NCBI GenBank assembly: GCA_003132865.1
Contig: PKYZ01000080.1
Span: 1 to 9,939, forward strand
DNA: 9,939 nt
Source of the DNA: Bryobacterales bacterium
GTDB taxonomy: Bacteria; Acidobacteriota; Terriglobia; Bryobacterales; Bryobacteraceae
Direction: 5' to 3'
The notes under the pieces were generated by a model. That model worked only from the letters and a program-made list of their open reading frames with translations, had not been told where the DNA came from and did not search any database. The number at the start of each line of letters is the position of its first letter. Within the stretch, counting starts at the first letter, position 1. A program made the translations under genes and the position numbers. Shown here in pieces: positions 6,043 to 9,939 of this stretch.

Positions 6043-7074
6043 ATGTCTGGTGGTGTCAAGATGAAACCGAAGGTTTTTGTTGGCTCGTCAGCTGAAGGTC
6101 TACCTGTTGCCTACGCGATTCAAGAAGAGCTCGAGTTCGACTCCGAGATTACCGTCTGGAAACAAGATGTATTCCGGCCAGGAACTACCACAATCGAAGC
6201 TTTGGAGTCCGCTCTACTGAGGTTCGATTTTGCGGTATTCGTGATGTCCCCTGACGACCGCCTCGTGTCGCGTGGACGCGCGAGCCAAGCACCCAGGGAC
6301 AATATCATTTTCGAATTGGGACTGTTCATTGGTCGGTTAGGTAGAGATCGGGTCTTTTTTGTTGTGCCGCGCGATACCGTTAAGCCGAAGATTCCAACGG
6401 ATCTCCTGGGTGTGACGGTTCTCAGCTTCGAGGCGAAGCGTTCGGATGGGAACATGCGCGCGTCATTGGGGACTGCCTGCAACCAGCCCCGGCGCAGTTT
6501 CGCGAGAGGTAAGCTGCCTGCGTTTGAGACAAACGGCGCGGCCTTAAGCCCCGAGCGCCAGGTACCCACGAGCGCCCTCAAGAACTCTATTGAAACGATG
6601 GCGCAGAAACTTCGCGAGACGAGCATTGCCTATACTCCGGCCATCATTTTTGCAGACCTGGATGGATTCAGCGCTATCAACAAATGGTTCGGGTCTAAAG
6701 TCTGCGATCGAGCCATAGCGACGATTGACGAGTTATTTCGAGACGTCCTTAGGAATCAGTTTTGGGTGCGTTTCGGCGGGGATCAGTTCATCGTTTGCCT
6801 GAAAGTTACCAAAACCAATGAAGGGAAAGCACTAGCCAAAGCAATCGTACGAACAGTTGCGAATCGAGACTGGTCTAGTATAGCTCCCGGACTTTACGTG
6901 ACGGTCAGCGTAGGGGTTGCCACGTCGGACCCAATTGAATCGATCTCGGACTGGGTGGTACGAGCGATACACGGATCCATCATGGCCAAAAAGTCTGGCG
7001 GCAATCAAGTTGCAGACGCTCCCCTGAAGCTGGGCAGAGGAGTGAGCCACGCGTGGTCCGACTACGCCTCATAG
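6043..7074 (+). CDS. TIR-like NADase/nucleotide-binding domain fused to a GGDEF-type cyclase domain
   Basis: A 343-residue two-domain protein. Residues 7-150 are a TIR-like domain of the bacterial 'predicted nucleotide-binding' class used in CBASS and Pycsar effectors: KPKVFVGSSAEGL, VAYAIQEEL, VWKQDVF, FDFAVFVMSPDD, RDNIIFELGLFIG and PTDLLGV in order. E91 in FELGLF is the expected catalytic Glu for NAD+ cleavage. After a linker, residues about 198-323 form a GGDEF domain. D205 (DLDGF) matches the metal Asp, N213 and D222 match the guanine-contacting Asn and Asp of diguanylate cyclases, the signature is GGDQF (245-249), and VTVSVGVA and MAKKSGGNQV close the fold. No RxxD inhibitory site precedes the signature. 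The fourth signature residue Glu is Gln, so activity may be altered or lost. An alternative start at 6061 gives MKPKVFVG, the usual family N-terminus. The likely role is defence: a nucleotide-making or nucleotide-sensing domain that controls NAD+ destruction. Confidence 0.88.
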   Translation: MSGGVKMKPKVFVGSSAEGLPVAYAIQEELEFDSEITVWKQDVFRPGTTTIEALESALLRFDFAVFVMSPDDRLVSRGRASQAPRDNIIFELGLFIGRLGRDRVFFVVPRDTVKPKIPTDLLGVTVLSFEAKRSDGNMRASLGTACNQPRRSFARGKLPAFETNGAALSPERQVPTSALKNSIETMAQKLRETSIAYTPAIIFADLDGFSAINKWFGSKVCDRAIATIDELFRDVLRNQFWVRFGGDQFIVCLKVTKTNEGKALAKAIVRTVANRDWSSIAPGLYVTVSVGVATSDPIESISDWVVRAIHGSIMAKKSGGNQVADAPLKLGRGVSHAWSDYAS

Positions 7075-7177
7075 CAACACGACCCCGCGATGGGATGTGC
7101 CGCGGATAAGTTCTTCTTGTCCGAAGTGAGCCGCGCGCTTTCATTAGGTCACGACTGGCGTCGTCGACGCCTGGGTC

Positions 7178-7510
7178 ATGGCCGAGATGACCGAGACCGC
7201 ATTTGGATCGAGCGTCTTTGCTGCGTTCTTGCGGTACCTAATTCGCAAGTTGGGACGGCCAATCCTCAGCGAGATCGGATTGTTGTTGCGAAATCCTCTT
7301 CTGACCACCGAGCGGCTCGGCGTTTTGAACGGTGTTGCGGATCAATACCTGTCGCCCAGCGTTTGCCCAAAAGCGTTGTATTACCGAACCGCAGTCAAGC
7401 TTGCGGCTACTAATCAATTAGTAGAGACTGTAGATAATTTTGTAGCTGTTCAAAGCCTTCTGCTTCAACAGGGTTCAACAAGCCTCAACACACCGCGCGT
7501 ATCCCATTGA
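7178..7510 (+). CDS. Doubtful small hypothetical protein
   Basis: A 110-residue frame starting MAEMTETAFG, with two hydrophobic helical stretches (FAAFLRYLIRKLGRPIL and ETVDNFVAVQSLLL). No family is recognised and no Shine-Dalgarno precedes the ATG. Its last codons are made by the phased TTCAACA repeats at 7464-7490. The helical, amphipathic pattern makes it more protein-like than the neighbouring frames, but it could be chance. It lies 103 bases after the TIR–GGDEF stop on the same strand, so if real it could be part of that unit. Confidence 0.25.
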   Translation: MAEMTETAFGSSVFAAFLRYLIRKLGRPILSEIGLLLRNPLLTTERLGVLNGVADQYLSPSVCPKALYYRTAVKLAATNQLVETVDNFVAVQSLLLQQGSTSLNTPRVSH

Positions 7511-7652
7511 AAGCTAAACGCCAGAAAACAAGGCACTTGCTAAATCTTACATCCACCGCCTTCTAACCAGCGGATCTCCGGTAAATACCCTACGTGTGTT
7601 TCCCTGTGTTTTCAACGGTTTACGAAATTCGCCTGTTGAGCCTTGTTGAACC
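7464..7652. repeat. Inverted repeat with 10-bp-phased TTCAACA/TGTTGAA boxes
   Basis: GGTTCAACAAGCCTCAACA (7472-7490) and the complement of 7634-7652 match at 18 of 19 bases and enclose 143 bases. Each arm contains heptamers spaced exactly ten bases apart: TTCAACA at 7464 and 7474 with CTCAACA at 7484 on the left, and TGTTGAG at 7634 with TGTTGAA at 7644 on the right. One-helical-turn phasing suggests protein binding on one face, as in recombinase, transposase or iteron sites. No flanking target duplication is evident. Confidence 0.65.
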
Positions 7653-7694
7653 TTGAGGATACCTTAGCTACAGTTTTCGCTACAATTTTCGGCC

Positions 7695-7711
7695 GGCCTT
7701 CTCGGAAGGCC
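7695..7711. repeat. Short perfect hairpin
   Basis: GGCCTTC and GAAGGCC pair perfectly around a three-base TCG loop. There is no T-run after it, so I do not call it a terminator. Confidence 0.5.
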
Positions 7712-7739
7712 TGCAAACCGGGCGTTTCGAGCATGCCGG

Positions 7740-7762
7740 CCCTCTGCAATTGCGGCAGAGGG
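7740..7762. repeat. Hairpin with CCCTCTGC/GCAGAGGG stem
   Basis: An eight-pair perfect stem around a seven-base loop (AATTGCG). The outer stem shares its CCCTCTG/CAGAGGG sequence with the palindromic element at 7825, about 80 bases away, so the two may belong to one family or composite element. Confidence 0.55.
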
Positions 7763-7824
7763 TCGCCGTCCTCAAAATCGCTACGAAGGGCTCAATCCAG
7801 CGGCGCGAAGCCCGCCGGCGTCAA

Positions 7825-7872
7825 GGCGGCCCTCTGTCTTCCCGCCACAGTGGCGGAATGTCAGAGGGCCGC
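7825..7872. repeat. Palindromic repeat element, copy 2 (intergenic)
   Basis: The partner of the copy at 2397-2444, 42 of 48 bases the same by eye. GGCCCTCTG and CAGAGGGCC form a nine-pair outer stem around the same CCGCCACAGTGGCGG core. The outer pair that is T·G in copy 1 is T-A here, consistent with selection for the hairpin. It lies in non-coding DNA. Confidence 0.75.
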
Positions 7873-8485
7873 TCAGTGTGGGCGACACGCATTCGACGTT
7901 CCAGCGCCGCGCTACGGCGACCGTCCTGGAGGCGCGGAAGTCGATCTATACTGCGGCGTCAGGAGAGATCTATCCCGATTGCTGGTGCGCAGGGCTGTTA
8001 TTCGCCACCGATCCCTCTGCCGCTCCAACTGAGGGGACTTCACCGACATGGCGACCGCAGGTCCATAGATAACTTCCGGATGGCCGACTTATACAGGACT
8101 AATCTGGTCAAACTCTGAAAGTAGATCTATTCGACCCGAGAGACTCCACCGGTCCCAGAAACGCCGCGCGCTTGCCGTCCAGCGCCGCCTTTGGTGGCAG
8201 CCGAGCAACTGGCGCTCGACCTGTAATTTGGATTGCATGGTGGTGGACGGACCGGCGGAAAGGCGGAAAGCAGTAAGAAATGCTCTGGAACTTGGACAGC
8301 ACGAGACGCGCAGCGCAGTAACACCAACCTTAGGTGGCACAGCAACCAGGTTTTTATCAGAAGGTCGACGTTGGGACTAACTCCAATGGTTCCAATACGG
8401 AGGAGCGCTCGCTCAGGCTAATTTGCACAGCAGTGGACGCTGCCCGATTCTTTGGAGACAAAATTGCCAGGGTGCGCTATTGCCG

Positions 8486-9939
8486 ATGATTCTTGACTAT
8501 CCACTGTGGCTTCGGATGACGCACTTTTTCAACTTTCTTTTCTTGTCGCTTCTGATGCGGAGCGGTCTCGAGATCCTGAGTGCTCATCCGAGACTTTACT
8601 GGAACGATCACTGCACGCCCGGCAGCGAATGGCTGAAGTTCACGAGAAAGCGGAGGCCCACAAACAAGCTCTGGACGGCCAGTGACGAGGAAACTTCATT
8701 CCCCTCCGCAATTGCCCTGCCGGGTCACGAAAATCTGGGTCTTGGGCGGCATTGGCACTTTCTCACCGATTTCGGATGGCTGCTGACGGGTTTGGTCTAT
8801 GTCGCCATGCTGTTTGCCGCGCCGGAGTGGCGCCGGCTGATTCCGGTTTCCTGGCAGATTGTGCCGGACGCAGGACGAGCAATGCTCAGCTACCTGACCC
8901 TTCACGTCGTCGAAGCGCCGGGAGCGTATAACGCACTACAACAATTGAGCTACGCAGCAGTCGTATTCTTGCTTGCGCCATTCAGCATCGCGACGGGCGT
9001 GGCGATGTCCCCCGGCGTCGCCGCCCGTTTCCCGTGGTATATCAAAATCTTTCACGGACGGCAGGGTGCACGGAGCCTGCATTTCCTGGCCCTTTGCACA
9101 TTCATCGCATTCCTCATCGGTCATGTCGCGCTGGTGGTCGTGCACGGTTTCCGCAAAGGGCTCGCGGCGATTGTTCTGGGAGAGACGCGCAATCCGCACC
9201 TGACCCGTGCCTTGGTCGTCTGGCTGGCCGGGCTGATCGGAATCGTGATCATTCATGTCGTGACAACCGTGTGTTCGCACCGCCGCCCGCGTTTTGTCCA
9301 GAAGGCCACGCAGGCTATCACCGATCCGTTGCGCGCACTGCTTTTCGGTCATCAACTCTCCGCGCAGCATTATGCGCATGCAGATATCTCGCCATACCTC
9401 TGGGTAAACGGCCGCGCACCGAAAGAAGAGACCTATCTGGCGATGGCGCGCGATCATTTCGCAAATTACATCCTCGAGGTCGGCGGATTGGTCGAAAAGC
9501 CGCTGCGCCTGACGCTGGCCGACCTCCGCGCAATGCCGAAACAGACTCAGATCACCAAGCACTGTTGCATCCAGGGCTGGTCGGGAGTCGCGGAATGGGG
9601 CGGTGTATCTTTGCGTCATATCGTCGGACTCTGCCGCCCGCTTCCGGGCGCCCGATACATTGTCTTCCACGCATTCGACAATAAATCCACATCGGAGCCG
9701 CACGCCCAGGGACCGGGATACTTCTACGGCACGATTCGCCTGGCGCGGGCGGACGATCCGCAGACGATTCTTGCCTACGAAATGAATGGTCACTCGCTCC
9801 CGATCTATCACGGAGCCCCGCTCCGCCTGCGCGTGGAGACCCAGCTCGGTTTCACGATGGTCAAGTACATTCGCGCAATCGAATTCGTCGAGACTTACGC
9901 GCACATCGGCAAGGGCCAGGGCGGATGGCGGGAGGACTA
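8486..9939 (+). CDS. Cytochrome b561-type membrane domain fused to sulfite-oxidase-family molybdopterin domain (3' end outside window)
   Basis: The frame is open for 484 codons from the ATG at 8486 and runs off the window. Residues 1-265 form an integral-membrane cytochrome b-like domain with about five membrane segments (roughly 11-31, 93-113, 152-172, 199-220, 243-262) and candidate haem His residues (H13, H89/H91, H213, H220). Residues about 325-484 are a sulfite-oxidase/YedY-type molybdopterin domain: YILEVGGLVEKP, then KHCCIQGWSGVAEWGGVSL, where C361 aligns with the molybdenum-binding Cys, then AYEMNGHSLPIYHGAPLRLRV and the FTMVKYIRAIEF strand. It probably passes electrons between the quinone pool or a haem chain and an unidentified substrate outside or at the membrane. 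The start is uncertain: the frame is open further upstream and the ribosome site is weak, but homology-like sequence begins at ILDYPLWLR. Confidence 0.85.
   Translation, partial: MILDYPLWLRMTHFFNFLFLSLLMRSGLEILSAHPRLYWNDHCTPGSEWLKFTRKRRPTNKLWTASDEETSFPSAIALPGHENLGLGRHWHFLTDFGWLLTGLVYVAMLFAAPEWRRLIPVSWQIVPDAGRAMLSYLTLHVVEAPGAYNALQQLSYAAVVFLLAPFSIATGVAMSPGVAARFPWYIKIFHGRQGARSLHFLALCTFIAFLIGHVALVVVHGFRKGLAAIVLGETRNPHLTRALVVWLAGLIGIVIIHVVTTVCSHRRPRFVQKATQAITDPLRALLFGHQLSAQHYAHADISPYLWVNGRAPKEETYLAMARDHFANYILEVGGLVEKPLRLTLADLRAMPKQTQITKHCCIQGWSGVAEWGGVSLRHIVGLCRPLPGARYIVFHAFDNKSTSEPHAQGPGYFYGTIRLARADDPQTILAYEMNGHSLPIYHGAPLRLRVETQLGFTMVKYIRAIEFVETYAHIGKGQGGWRED

Larger units (their letters stand above)
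7511..8485. other. Gene-poor stretch with hairpins and repeats
   Basis: No convincing gene in this roughly 975-base stretch. Frames here are short and unlike any family I know. It holds the right arm of the TGTTGA inverted repeat, hairpins at 7695-7711 and 7740-7762, and the second palindromic element at 7825-7872. From about 8000 to 8485 I see only short direct repeats such as a doubled GGCGGAAA near 8255. It may be degraded mobile or intergenic DNA separating the accessory block from the molybdoenzyme gene. Confidence 0.6.

Noticed and set aside
7551..7600. CCGC...GCGG segment resembling a tRNA anticodon arm, possible attachment site
   Set aside because: No acceptor stem, T-arm or D-arm could be fitted around it on either strand.
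7643..8118. Overlapping plus-strand frames of 120-130 codons
   Set aside because: They are spread over the palindromic repeats, lack ribosome sites and encode low-information sequence; part of their similarity to the ParB fusion is only the shared palindrome.
8936..9904. A 322-codon minus-strand open frame
   Set aside because: It is antisense to the molybdopterin/cytochrome b gene, whose plus-strand frame has clear family motifs; the minus frame has no recognisable domain.

Overview
The window is about 9.9 kb of moderately GC-rich bacterial DNA with clear AAGGAG-type ribosome binding sites and ATGA or overlapping gene junctions. It has no rRNA, tRNA or CRISPR array that I can see. Gene content suggests a Gram-negative environmental bacterium: a ParB–MT-A70 fusion, a cytochrome b–molybdopterin oxidoreductase fusion, and ubiquitin-like pathway genes. 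Acidobacteriota or Verrucomicrobiota are possible, but this is a weak guess. The mixture of intact accessory genes, gene remnants and small palindromic repeats looks like a genomic island or defence/mobile region that meets a more ordinary metabolic gene at its right end.

Left part (1-3160, plus strand). A tight run of five genes: a small HxH/Cys/His protein of the kind found beside prokaryotic ubiquitin-like systems, a JAB/JAMM metalloprotease, a short ThiF/E1-like adenylyltransferase, a 53-residue basic protein, and a 365-residue ParB N-terminal/HTH domain fused to an MT-A70 DNA adenine methyltransferase. The first three are translationally coupled by overlaps. No ubiquitin-like modifier is visible; if there is one it lies to the left of the window. 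A 48-bp palindromic repeat sits in frame inside the ParB–methyltransferase gene.

Middle (3161-5240, minus strand). A mosaic of carbohydrate or natural-product-type pieces: the C-terminal third of a TobZ/NodU-type carbamoyltransferase lacking its N-terminal domain, an unassigned 338-residue protein, and the C-terminal tail of a SAM methyltransferase overlapping the end of that protein in another frame. These look like remnants of an older cluster.

Right-middle (5232-8485). A conserved-looking but unassigned minus-strand gene is divergent from a plus-strand gene encoding a TIR-like NADase domain fused to a GGDEF-type nucleotide cyclase domain. This fusion is the strongest candidate for an unusual immune-signalling system. 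About 1.4 kb of mostly non-coding DNA follows, holding one doubtful small ORF, an inverted repeat with 10-bp-phased TGTTGA-type boxes, two hairpins and the second copy of the 48-bp palindrome.

Right end (8486-9939, plus strand). The first 484 codons of an integral-membrane cytochrome b561-type domain fused to a sulfite-oxidase-family molybdopterin domain. The gene runs off the window.
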